Assembly: GCF_008632955.1 (NCBI RefSeq)
Contig: NZ_CP043960.1
Coordinates: 62,001-126,000 of the forward strand
DNA: 64,000 nucleotides
Direction of reading: 5' to 3'
DNA from: Streptomyces tendae
Lineage (GTDB): Bacteria > Actinomycetota > Actinomycetes > Streptomycetales > Streptomycetaceae
Position 1 is the first letter of the stretch. Each line of letters starts with the position of its first letter. Under the pieces are notes generated by a model, which searched no databases, was not told the origin of the DNA, and saw only the letters and a program-made list of their open reading frames with translations. The position numbers and the translations under genes were made by a program. Below are positions 43,401-49,390 of this stretch, piece after piece.

Positions 43401-43819
43401 CCGACTACCGGATCACGGTGACGGTCGACCGTGGGGCGGTGGCGGACGTATCGACGAGCCTGACCACGAGCTGGACGTTCGCCTCAGAGTACGCGCCGGG
43501 ACGGACGGAGATCCCCACTTCCGTCGTGCGCTTCACTCCCGCGCTCTCGCTTGAGAACACGAGCAAGGCAGGGGTGAAGGTGCGCGTGCCCGTGACCGTG
43601 AAGGGCTCCGCCGCGGGGCGGAACGGAACTCTCGGGTCCTTGACCGTGTGGGTCTCCTACGACCGGGGGAACCACTGGCGGGAACTGCGCGTGCACAACG
43701 GCAGCGTCCAGGTTGCCAACCCCAAGGCTAGGGGCAGTGTCTCCTTCAAGGCCAAGGCCGTCGACCGACAAGGCAACACGGTCGACGAAACCATCATCGA
43801 CGCCTATCTGACGAAGTGA
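40451..43819 (+). CDS. Secreted S8 (subtilisin-like) serine protease 1
   Basis: This protein of about 1122 residues has a signal peptide (STMLSSVIGMSMVLAAGTPS, cleavage near AVAEV), a propeptide with WIQLVTGDRISVDAEGDVVS, and a subtilase domain. The triad is D250 in IAVLDSGVDATHP, H282 in YGHGTHVASIAAG and S462 in SGTSMASPHVAGAA. The long C-terminal part is beta-rich, probably Ig-like and carbohydrate- or surface-binding. It is extracellular. GTG 40451 follows GAGGGAAAT; the ATG 24 bp upstream lies within a dyad and lacks a ribosome-binding site. A second relative is at 53025-56852. A strong terminator follows at 43857. Confidence 0.9.
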   Translation: MKLKSISTMLSSVIGMSMVLAAGTPSAVAEVRADLDAATQTAASTSTWDPASRAPGRSPDGSADRWIQLVTGDRISVDAEGDVVSLRPAKGREGIPVRVETTGGHTYAVPEDARSLIVGGCLDRRLFDVTTLSEPAYAKDGLRLIVMYESARPVVRTALRSVPEAEVHRTLSSINADAITTPVSGSARLWSEITDGPARASDRTVAAGIASVWLDAVVQADLDRSVPQIGGPDAWAAGFDGTGSRIAVLDSGVDATHPDLADQVVAERNFSDAPDTRDLYGHGTHVASIAAGTGAKSDGKYKGVAPGARILSAKVLNDTGSGTMSQVIAGMEWAVSEKADVANLSLGHYNGQETDPMEAAVNTLSAESETLFVIAAGNTGDQGPGSVTTPGSADAALTVGAVDKQDHLAAFSSVGPRNGDGAIKPDLTAPGVDIGAASAKGSRLEGYGHQVAEGYVALSGTSMASPHVAGAAAVLAQQHPDWDGDDLKAALVGSTTAGQYSAFQQGSGRVDLHKAIKQSLFAREASLSFGVAQWPHTDDQPLAKNLTYRNTGDAPVTLTLTVDATGPDGEPAPRGMFTVDDQVTVPAHGQETVKVTADTRTGDVTGAFTGRITATGGGQTVGTAVAVERESEHYTVRLRTLDRTGKPAASWAATLAGLTGPDRGLSTDLSGARDSVRLPKGRYFLNSLIRSEPQGAATRGVDWLNQPSLEVTEDITVTVDARTAEPIDVTVPDRSAYQTWGHYGVANDLPDGTMAGFSYMTASFADFRTAHLGPKGYPGDKLSQQLSLSFSTGATGEDEYHLVYLPEGDRYLTGFTHHTRPREYAEVEQSLGAAARNKSGFVTPTPVQGGSGYGAEHPLPYHGTLHLLSADTSWWMTFKQIDANGGYETAYGAPARTFRPGHSYKQEFNVGVFGPDLPNGGAGLFRADEALDGDLPLFSDRRGNSSDNQSPVESSRTSVYRNGELVRTSIYPMDLFYIADNERADYRITVTVDRGAVADVSTSLTTSWTFASEYAPGRTEIPTSVVRFTPALSLENTSKAGVKVRVPVTVKGSAAGRNGTLGSLTVWVSYDRGNHWRELRVHNGSVQVANPKARGSVSFKAKAVDRQGNTVDETIIDAYLTK

Positions 43820-43856
43820 CCCGCGGCGCCCTGATCACGGAGGGGTGGAACGCATG

Positions 43857-43894
43857 AAGGCCGGGCCCCGGCACTTGTGCCGGGGCCCGGCCTT
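43857..43894 (+). terminator. Strong hairpin terminator after S8 protease 1
   Basis: AAGGCCGGGCCCCGGC, a 6-base loop, then GCCGGGGCCCGGCCTT: a perfect 16-bp stem 38 bp past the stop. Confidence 0.9.
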
Positions 43895-44237
43895 GACGCA
43901 ACCAGGCGAGGCCGGAGTGGCCAGGACGCGGAGCCGCCCACGGGGGGAACCCCGACGACGGGTTGTCGCGTCGCCGGACCGCGACGAAAGGTGATGCGGC
44001 TCAACGGACGGGGGGGACCGTTGGGCCGCGAGTCACACATTACCCCAGGTTGCGTCGTCACCTGGGCCTGGAGGTATCCGGCGTCAGGTGCATGTGCAGG
44101 CCGGTGGAGGATGGTGGTGACGGCGCCGGACAGTGCACCGTGGCAGTTTTGGCTTCGCGCAGCAACATTGTCCAGGAGTCGGCCCGAGTCAGCCATGTCC
44201 GGCAAAGATTTTTTACGAAGCAAGTAAAGTGGGGGTC
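43895..44237. other. Intergenic gap before MarR sister 3
   Basis: No gene is seen; the motif-A site at 44212-44228 adjoins the MarR start. Confidence 0.4.
44212..44228. promoter_or_regulatory. Motif-A palindrome over the MarR sister 3 start region
   Basis: TTTAC-GAAGCAA-GTAAA is a dyad that on the minus strand reads TTTACTTGCTTCGTAAA. It ends 9 bp before the ATG, overlapping the ribosome-binding region, as expected for tight autorepression. Confidence 0.6.
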
Positions 44238-44702
44238 ATGTCACGCGTCGTACCGCAGCCGGAAGCGCCGAAGCCGCTCAACCCGGACGAAGAAGCCGTC
44301 GTTCGATCGCTCAGCCGTGTCATCTACACACTGCCTCGCGCGATCGACGCCGACATGATCCGTGAGCAACGGCTCTCGCTCATCGAGTACCTGGCGATGG
44401 CGCATCTCTCCGAGGCTCCGGACAGGCAACTGCGCATGAGCGATCTCGCTGCCGCTGTCGACATGTCGCTCAGCGGCATCACGCGCTTGGCAAGCCGACT
44501 GGAGGCCCAAGGGGTGATTCGGCGCGTCCGGTCGACCGAAGACGCTCGTGGTTACCACGCCATCCTCACCGATGAGGGATTTGCCCGTCTCGAGAAGGCG
44601 TGGCCGACCAACTTGGCCGCGGTGCGCCGCCATTTCCTGGATCACCTGACGGGACTGGACCTGAAGAAGCTCGCAGTCGCCTTGCGCCACATCGCTACGT
44701 GA
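44238..44702 (+). CDS. MarR-family regulator, sister 3
   Basis: This 154-residue MarR protein is closest to sister 1 at 4372: NPDEEAVVRSLSRVIYTLPR, DADMIREQRLSLIEYLAM, DMSLSGITRLASRLEAQG, a wing with TEDARGYHAILTDEGFARLE and the tail WPTNLAAVRRHFLDHL. ATG 44238 follows GTGGGGGTC; an open frame upstream is rejected because it crosses the operator. A motif-A dyad overlaps its start. The effector is probably a small phenolic, quinone or oxidant, as for other MarR proteins, but nothing specific is visible. Confidence 0.92.
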   Translation: MSRVVPQPEAPKPLNPDEEAVVRSLSRVIYTLPRAIDADMIREQRLSLIEYLAMAHLSEAPDRQLRMSDLAAAVDMSLSGITRLASRLEAQGVIRRVRSTEDARGYHAILTDEGFARLEKAWPTNLAAVRRHFLDHLTGLDLKKLAVALRHIAT

Positions 44703-44994
44703 CGCGCGCGCCGAGCCTTGACCCGGTGCGGGTTCCCGCGCCGGGCGACCTTCGGGAAGGCGTCCGACGTCCGGCGTGTCAAAAGATGTGCAGGAAACAC
44801 CCGAGCGTCACCACGCCGGCGGCCGCGATCGATGTCAGCTTGACGATGAGCCTATGGGGCTGCAAGGGCGGACCTCTTTCGGAAAGCGCCGTGAAGCAGA
44901 ACCTCAAAGCGCCGGATTGTCATATTCGTGTCCCGCAGCCGCACCCCGTGTTCCCCGTCGGGTCTGTCGACCTGGTCGACGAGGAATCCGCGGG

Positions 44995-45174
44995 TCACAA
45001 CCCTCCCATGCGGATGAGCCACCAGTCCGGGTTGTAGGCCCCGCTGGCCGTGTCGTGCTGCGTGGCCGGCCGCTGCTCTGTGGTGTCCTCCAGCCGAATG
45101 GGCTCCGGAAGCTTCGAGAACCGCAGGTTGCGTCGCACCTGAGCGGCATCGGCAGATTCGCGTTCGTGCTCCAT
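44995..45174 (-). CDS. Small conserved-looking protein, unknown function
   Basis: This 59-residue protein has QVRRNLRFSKLPEPIRLED in its middle and ends AYNPDWWLIRMGGL. The RNLRFSKLPE phrase looks like a small Streptomyces family I have seen as hypothetical, though I cannot name it. ATG 45174 follows GGAG by about 9 nt. There is no signal peptide or membrane helix. It lies between MarR sister 3 and ohr. A longer frame reaching 45342 is less likely because its extra part is unlike the core. Confidence 0.6.
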   Translation of the reverse strand: MEHERESADAAQVRRNLRFSKLPEPIRLEDTTEQRPATQHDTASGAYNPDWWLIRMGGL

Positions 45175-45375
45175 TTTCGACAACTCCTTGCGCGGTAGAG
45201 GGCATGCGCCGAAACGGCAGTCTGCGGCCGTCGGGACGGGGGTGGAGGAGCGGATGATGGCAGCTTCGCGCACCCGAAGTAACTGGTCAGAGAGTGATGT
45301 CAAGCTGTGGGGGCCCGCATGAACGGAGCGGGGCCTGCTCATACAGCGGACCCGATCGAACCGGGTCCGGGGTGG

Positions 45376-45798
45376 TCAGACGGCGACCGCGTGGATGGTG
45401 ACGGGTATGTTGCCGCGCACCGCCTTGGAGTACGGGCAGATCTGGTGAGCTGCCGCGGCGAGCTCCGCGGCCTGCTCCTGGCTGACGCCGCCCACCTGAA
45501 GGTTGAGGACGGCGGCCAGGGAGAAGCCCTCTTCGCCGTGCTGGAGCGTCACATCGGTGTCGATCTCCGTGCTGGCCAGCCTGATCCTGCGCTCGGCGGC
45601 GGCAAGCCGGACCGCGCCCAGGAAGCAAGCTGCCCACCCCGCTGCGAACAACTGCTCGGGATTGGTCGCCGTACCCGCGCCGCCGAGTTCCTTCGGCAGC
45701 GCCAGATCTGTGTCCAGCAGGCCGTCATCGGACTGAGCGCGACCGCCGTTGCGGCCCTCTCCGGTGACCTTGACGTGGGCGGTGTACTTGTTCGACAT
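45376..45798 (-). CDS. ohr: Organic hydroperoxide resistance protein (Ohr/OsmC)
   Basis: This 140-residue Ohr protein has ATNPEQLFAAGWAACFLGAV with peroxidatic Cys C58 and HQICPYSKAVRGNIPV with resolving Cys C121. The length and the TGEGRNGG N-terminal strand are typical. It reduces organic hydroperoxides with a thiol donor in the cytoplasm. ATG 45798 follows GAAAGG. Two motif-B dyads lie 34-97 bp upstream, so the regulator here appears to use the GTCACC-N9-GGTGAC site rather than the TTGTGCAC site of the OhrR-like protein at 28086. Confidence 0.93.
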   Translation of the reverse strand: MSNKYTAHVKVTGEGRNGGRAQSDDGLLDTDLALPKELGGAGTATNPEQLFAAGWAACFLGAVRLAAAERRIRLASTEIDTDVTLQHGEEGFSLAAVLNLQVGGVSQEQAAELAAAAHQICPYSKAVRGNIPVTIHAVAV

Positions 45799-45831
45799 GA
45801 AAGGCCTTTCGGGAGGGAGAGAGGGTGCAAT

Positions 45832-45852
45832 GTCACCTGCTCAGTTGGTGAC
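45832..45852. promoter_or_regulatory. Motif-B palindrome (site B3) before ohr
   Basis: GTCACC, nine bases (TGCTCAGTT), then GGTGAC, 34 bp upstream of the ohr ATG. Confidence 0.65.
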
Positions 45853-45874
45853 GTCATATTGACACAACTGAGCC

Positions 45875-45895
45875 ATCACCTGTCAAGCAGGTGAT
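45875..45895. promoter_or_regulatory. Motif-B palindrome (site B4) before ohr
   Basis: ATCACC, nine bases (TGTCAAGCA), then GGTGAT; the dyad extends to 8 bp (ATCACCTG/CAGGTGAT). It is 43 bp from B3 centre to centre, about four helical turns. Confidence 0.65.
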
Positions 45896-45939
45896 GAGGG
45901 GGAGTTGACTGGTTCGAGAACCCTGGGTTCAGGGCCGAC

Positions 45940-46208
45940 TCTCCGGTCACGTCGGCCGGCCGCCGCAGCAGGCCCGACGCGGTCATCGGCGACAAGGCGT
46001 ATGCGTCACGGGCGATCCGCCAGACGCTGCGGCGCCGGGGCATCCAGGCGGTGATCCGGAGAGGGCCGACCGGAAGGCCAACCGGATGCGGCGCGGCCGG
46101 GCCGGCGGCAGACCACCGGCCTTCGACCGCGTCCTCCACAAGGCCCGCAACGTCGTCGAAGGCTGCTTCAACCGGCTCAAGCAGTTGCGCGCCATACGGC
46201 ACGCCTGA
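45940..46208 (+). pseudogene. Remnant of an IS5-family transposase
   Basis: The first frame reads RSRPDAVIGDKAYASRAIRQ then TLRRRGIQAVI. After a one-base shift near 46055-46066 the next reads ADRKANRMRRGRAGGRPPAF, DRVLHKARNVVEGCFNRLKQ, LRAIRHA and stop. This is the C-terminal third of an IS5-type DDE transposase, with the expected Glu in the NVVEGCFNRLK region. The N-terminal part is absent and no terminal repeats are seen, so it is a dead fragment. Confidence 0.75.
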
Positions 46209-46223
46209 TCGGACGAGCACACC

Positions 46224-46641
46224 ATGCGCGCACGACGGACGCAGCGGACGGCACTCTCCGGCATCCTCGGTGCGATGGCGCTGGTGGCTGCCTCGCCCGC
46301 CCGGGCCCACGCAAGCGTCCGGCAACTCCTGCCCCGTAACGCCGACGGCTGGAGCAGACTTTCTCCCCTGCTACGACTACGACACCGACGGCTGTGACGC
46401 GACTGCCCCCATCGGCGCCGACGGCACCGGCAACCCCGGTCCGCCGCTGGGCGGCGATGTCAACGGCGAGTGTCACGACCGCGACAAGCTCATGAGCGGC
46501 GACCTCGGCGCGGCCCTTATCAAGATCGGGGACGTGGACTTTGCGTACACTCGCACCCAGTGCGAGCCTGCCGGGATTCCGTTCGACCCGGATGCCCTGA
46601 GAAGGAGAAGCTACGGCGGGATCGAACGACGGCACCACTGA
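46224..46641 (+). pseudogene. Broken secreted-protein gene
   Basis: ATG 46224 opens a signal peptide (RTALSGILGAMALVAASPAR, cleavage near AHA) in one frame that soon stops. A different frame then reads FLPCYDYDTDGCDATAPIGA and GECHDRDKLMSGDLGAALIK, ending in a stop at 46641. The parts look like one secreted Cys-containing protein interrupted by a frameshift near 46320-46360. I do not recognise the family. Codon bias in the second frame is coding-like. It lies between an IS remnant and a toxin-antitoxin pair. Confidence 0.5.
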
Positions 46642-46657
46642 TACCATCGATACCATG
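46640..46657 (+). promoter_or_regulatory. GATACCAT direct repeat at the antitoxin start
   Basis: GATACCATC-GATACCATG places two TACCAT -10-like hexamers directly before or over the antitoxin ATG, with no ribosome-binding site. It could give a leaderless transcript that the antitoxin represses. Confidence 0.4.
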
Positions 46658-46951
46658 TCGGACGCCAAAGCAATGAGCCTGCGCTTTCCCGATCCCACGC
46701 AGCGGGAAGCCATCGCGGCGGCCGCCAGGCAGGCGGGCGTCAGCATGCAGGAGTACATCCTCTCTGCCGCCTACGACCGTGCGACCGCCGTGGAGCAGCG
46801 GTTCCTGGCCGGCTTCAAGGCGTCCATGGCCCGCAGCGGCGCCGCCTTCGCCGCCGAACCGAGCAGCACCGATCCCAGCCCGGAGCACCGGGCGGCCGAG
46901 CGTGAGGCCAAGCGGGAAATCGACCAGCACGAGCGGGGCCACGCCGCGTGA
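46655..46951 (+). CDS. Antitoxin of a Fic/Doc-type module
   Basis: This 98-residue protein has an N-terminal ribbon-helix-helix-like part, MSLRFPDPTQREAIAAAARQ then AGVSMQEYILSAAYDRA, which would bind the operator as a dimer. An acidic/basic C-terminal helix (AAEREAKREIDQHERG) would clasp the toxin. Its stop overlaps the GTG of the toxin by 4 bp (GTGA). An ATG six codons downstream is a possible start. Confidence 0.8.
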   Translation: MSDAKAMSLRFPDPTQREAIAAAARQAGVSMQEYILSAAYDRATAVEQRFLAGFKASMARSGAAFAAEPSSTDPSPEHRAAEREAKREIDQHERGHAA

Positions 46952-47334
46952 CCGACCAGCAACCGCTGCACCCGATCGACGTCACGTTCCTGCTGCACGC
47001 CGCAGAAATCCTCGACGGGGATCCCCAAGTCGACGACTACGGACCGCTCTACGCCGCCGCAGCCCGGGTGAACGCCAAGGCCATGAAGCGGGACATCTAC
47101 GGATCCCTCCACCTCAAGGCCGCTGCGCTGTTGCAGACACTGGCCAGGCTGCCCTGTCTGGAACACTCCAACGAGGCTTTCGCCTGGCACGCGAGCGAGG
47201 CCTTCTTGTTCCTCAACGGACGAGAGATGGAGTACCCGCCCAAGGCAGCCCTCGCCCTTGTCCGCGACGCTGCCTCAGGCGCGCTCGGAGTCGCCGGAAT
47301 CGCCCGGCAGCTACGCGACTGGACGGTCACCTGA
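46948..47334 (+). CDS. Fic/Doc-like toxin with degenerate active site
   Basis: This 128-residue protein has IDVTFLLHAAEILDGDPQVD, YGPLYAAAARVNAKAM, HLKAAALLQTLARLPCLEHS and AFLFLNGREMEYPPKAA, the layout of Doc-like Fic toxins in Streptomyces. At the expected Fic motif HxFxxANKR the sequence is PCLEHSNEA, so the catalytic His and the Lys/Arg are absent and only Asn remains. It may be inactive, use another chemistry, or have become a regulatory partner. GTG start, coupled to the antitoxin. Confidence 0.75.
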   Translation: MTDQQPLHPIDVTFLLHAAEILDGDPQVDDYGPLYAAAARVNAKAMKRDIYGSLHLKAAALLQTLARLPCLEHSNEAFAWHASEAFLFLNGREMEYPPKAALALVRDAASGALGVAGIARQLRDWTVT

Positions 47335-47495
47335 CCCCTGTGCAGACGCGACATCCGCGAAGGACGGTGCCATTCGGCTGGTCCGGAACCTTGGGCGGTC
47401 GTGTGATCAGGGGGAGGGCAGTTCGCCCCGGAGGCGCCGGCCACGTCGCTCGTGACCGGCACCTCCATAGGGACCGGGGCCGTGTCGAGGGCGTG

Positions 47496-48359
47496 TCAGG
47501 CGCCGAAGACCTTCAGCACCTCGGCCACGAACTCCTCGGGACGCTCCTCGGCCAGGAAGTGCCCGGCCCCCGGGAACTCGACGTACGTGACGTCGTCCAC
47601 CATCGGATCCACCATGGCCTTCGAGACCGGCAGCAGATAGCCGCTGAAGTACACCAGAGGCATGGAGAGCTTCGGGTAGGTGCCGAAGTCGATGATGTCC
47701 TGGTAGAACGTGTCGAACCACTTGTTGGTGGCGATGATGGACTCGGCGGTGTCGTAGCCGGCGGCGGCCATGGAGCGGACGTCCTCGGTGAACACCTCGG
47801 GGTGGTCGCCGCCGATGTTCTTGATGTTCCAGTCGATGATCTCGCGCGCCTTGCCGGCGAACAGCTTGTGGGGAAGGTCCGGAATCTGACCCATGACCCA
47901 CCAGAACGGGAAGATCACCTCTCGTGCCTCGGGGGGCTGGACCATCGAGAAGTTGTGCATGCCCGGGTTGGGGTGGACACCGTCGGCGATGATCAGCTTC
48001 TTGACCACCTCGGGGTGGTTGATGGCCAGGCTCCAGGCGACCATGCCGCCGATGTCCTCGCCCTCGACGTACGCCTGCTCGTAGCCGAGGGAGCGGATCA
48101 GCTCGTAGACGTCCTGGGCCATGTTCTTCTTGTCGTACCCGGACTCGGGCTTCGCTGAGTCCCCCATGCCGCGGATGTCCACCACGATGACGCGGAAGTG
48201 CTCGGCGAGCTTGGGCATGACCCGCTGGTAGTAGTACCAGGTGCGCGGGTAGCCGGTCATGAGAACGAGGGGCTCCCCCTCTCCGCCGATGACGTAGTGC
48301 AGCTGAGTGCCGTTGACATCGGCGTACGCGTGCTCGAAACCTTCAGGCGGGTTGGTCAT
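47496..48359 (-). CDS. Alpha/beta hydrolase, epoxide hydrolase/dehalogenase type
   Basis: This 287-residue hydrolase has PLVLMTGYPRTWYYYQRVMP as oxyanion segment, VVVDIRGMGDSAKPESGYDK, nucleophile elbow AYVEGEDIGGMVAWSLA with Asp as nucleophile, and FPGAGHFLAEERPEEF for the His. The Asp points to epoxide hydrolase or haloalkane dehalogenase; the halide-binding Trp next to the Asp is absent, so epoxide hydrolysis is more likely. There is no signal peptide. ATG 48359 has no clear ribosome-binding site. It lies next to the cupin gene on the same strand, 190 bp apart. Confidence 0.88.
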   Translation of the reverse strand: MTNPPEGFEHAYADVNGTQLHYVIGGEGEPLVLMTGYPRTWYYYQRVMPKLAEHFRVIVVDIRGMGDSAKPESGYDKKNMAQDVYELIRSLGYEQAYVEGEDIGGMVAWSLAINHPEVVKKLIIADGVHPNPGMHNFSMVQPPEAREVIFPFWWVMGQIPDLPHKLFAGKAREIIDWNIKNIGGDHPEVFTEDVRSMAAAGYDTAESIIATNKWFDTFYQDIIDFGTYPKLSMPLVYFSGYLLPVSKAMVDPMVDDVTYVEFPGAGHFLAEERPEEFVAEVLKVFGA

Positions 48360-48550
48360 GTGGTATTCATCCGTTCTGATTACTGTTCATTTCGCGCAGC
48401 GCGTCCGGCTGCGAAAGGGCACGGCTGTATGACGTGACCTGCTGCCGCAGTCGTCCGCGGCAGGTGTGTTGCCGATTCGTCCGGTGTCCATGACCTCGCT
48501 CGACCGCATGGGAACGGTGAGGAGGAACCTCCGGCTCGCGATGTGTGCGG

Positions 48551-49054
48551 CTAGTCCTTCTCGGGCGCTTGTACGGTGCCGAGCTTGCGGGAAAATTCCA
48601 GCATCTGCGGTGTGAAGCGCTCGGCGGTCCACAGTTCCGGCTCGTGGCCCGGCAGTGGGTCGTCACCGTACCGGAGGAAGAAGTCCTCCGGCCCTGCGGG
48701 TGTGAACAGGAAGACCATCTTGGTGTGGCGAGGGCTCCGGTTCTTGAAGCGGTGCCGTGTGCCACGAGGCACATAGATGAAGTCGCCGGCCTTCGCGGTG
48801 AGGATCGTCTCACCGTTCAGAAACTCCAGTTCACCCTCGATGAGGTAGAACGCTTCGTCGCTGTTCTCGTGCATGTGCGCGACCGGGCCGTTGCCGGGCG
48901 GGACAGTGGCGACGACGAAACTGAGTGCCCCGTGTGACTGCTCACCGCTGAGCTTGATGTTGTACTCGTCCCCGACGACCCACTTGACCGTGCCGTCGCT
49001 CTCGGGAACGTACATCGCGTCACTGCTGTACGTCTTCGATCCTGTCTCTGACAA
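48551..49054 (-). CDS. Cupin-domain protein (quercetin dioxygenase-like)
   Basis: This 167-residue single-domain cupin has NGPVAHMHENSDEAFYLIEG, the first motif with three potential metal ligands, and GDFIYVPRGTRHRFKN, the second with His. A C-terminal helical part follows (DDPLPGHEPELWTAERF). It may be a dioxygenase or a sugar/phenolic-binding protein. The TTG start at 49054 has AGAGGA 9 nt upstream. It is divergent from the aldehyde dehydrogenase at 49391, and the 336-bp promoter between them holds three motif-A sites. Confidence 0.87.
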   Translation of the reverse strand: MSETGSKTYSSDAMYVPESDGTVKWVVGDEYNIKLSGEQSHGALSFVVATVPPGNGPVAHMHENSDEAFYLIEGELEFLNGETILTAKAGDFIYVPRGTRHRFKNRSPRHTKMVFLFTPAGPEDFFLRYGDDPLPGHEPELWTAERFTPQMLEFSRKLGTVQAPEKD

Positions 49055-49143
49055 GGGGATGGTCCTCTCTTACACGCTCCGCCTGTTGCGGACACGTATG
49101 GCGGCCGAAGTGGCGAGGTCGCGCCTGAGCCACCGGACGGATC

Positions 49144-49165
49144 ATTGCTTGACTCGGCAAGTAAT
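49144..49165. promoter_or_regulatory. Motif-A palindrome, the best copy
   Basis: ATTGCTTG, then ACTCGG, then CAAGTAAT: a long dyad with few mismatches, 90 bp upstream of the cupin start. Confidence 0.65.
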
Positions 49166-49285
49166 GCGCATGTCTGGCGGGTTGTCAAGTGGCTTACGGG
49201 GAGCGGTTGTGGGTGTTTCGCGAACCTTGGGGCGATTCCCGTGGGCCTGATGTGCAGCGCCGGGCGAGAGATTGATCCACCCAAG

Positions 49286-49303
49286 TGCTTGACTTGGCAA
49301 ATA
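49286..49303. promoter_or_regulatory. Motif-A site
   Basis: TGCTTGACTTGGCAAATA, matching 49144 in TGCTTGACT and GGCAA. It lies centrally in the divergent promoter. Confidence 0.6.
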
Positions 49304-49315
49304 TCATCCTGATTG

Positions 49316-49335
49316 TATGCTTGCTGAAGCAAGTA
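49316..49335. promoter_or_regulatory. Motif-A palindrome before aldehyde dehydrogenase
   Basis: TATGCTTGCTGAAGCAAGTA: the central GCTTGCTGAAGCAAG is a dyad. It lies 55 bp upstream of the aldehyde dehydrogenase ATG, about 31 bp from the neighbouring site (three helical turns). Confidence 0.6.
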
Positions 49336-49390
49336 AATTGCCCTTGATCGTCTGTCCACCACCCCTCAGTCCGCACAGAGAGGCCCGTCC

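Larger units (their letters stand above)
49055..49390. other. Divergent promoter region with three motif-A sites
   Basis: No gene is present in these 336 bases; the three palindromes listed separately occupy about a fifth of it. Confidence 0.55.

Noticed and set aside
44780..44860. Minus-strand hydrophobic tail (KLTSIAAAGVVTLGCFLHIF)
   Set aside because: It looks like a membrane-helix C-terminus, but no start or upstream gene can be joined, so it is too weak to call.
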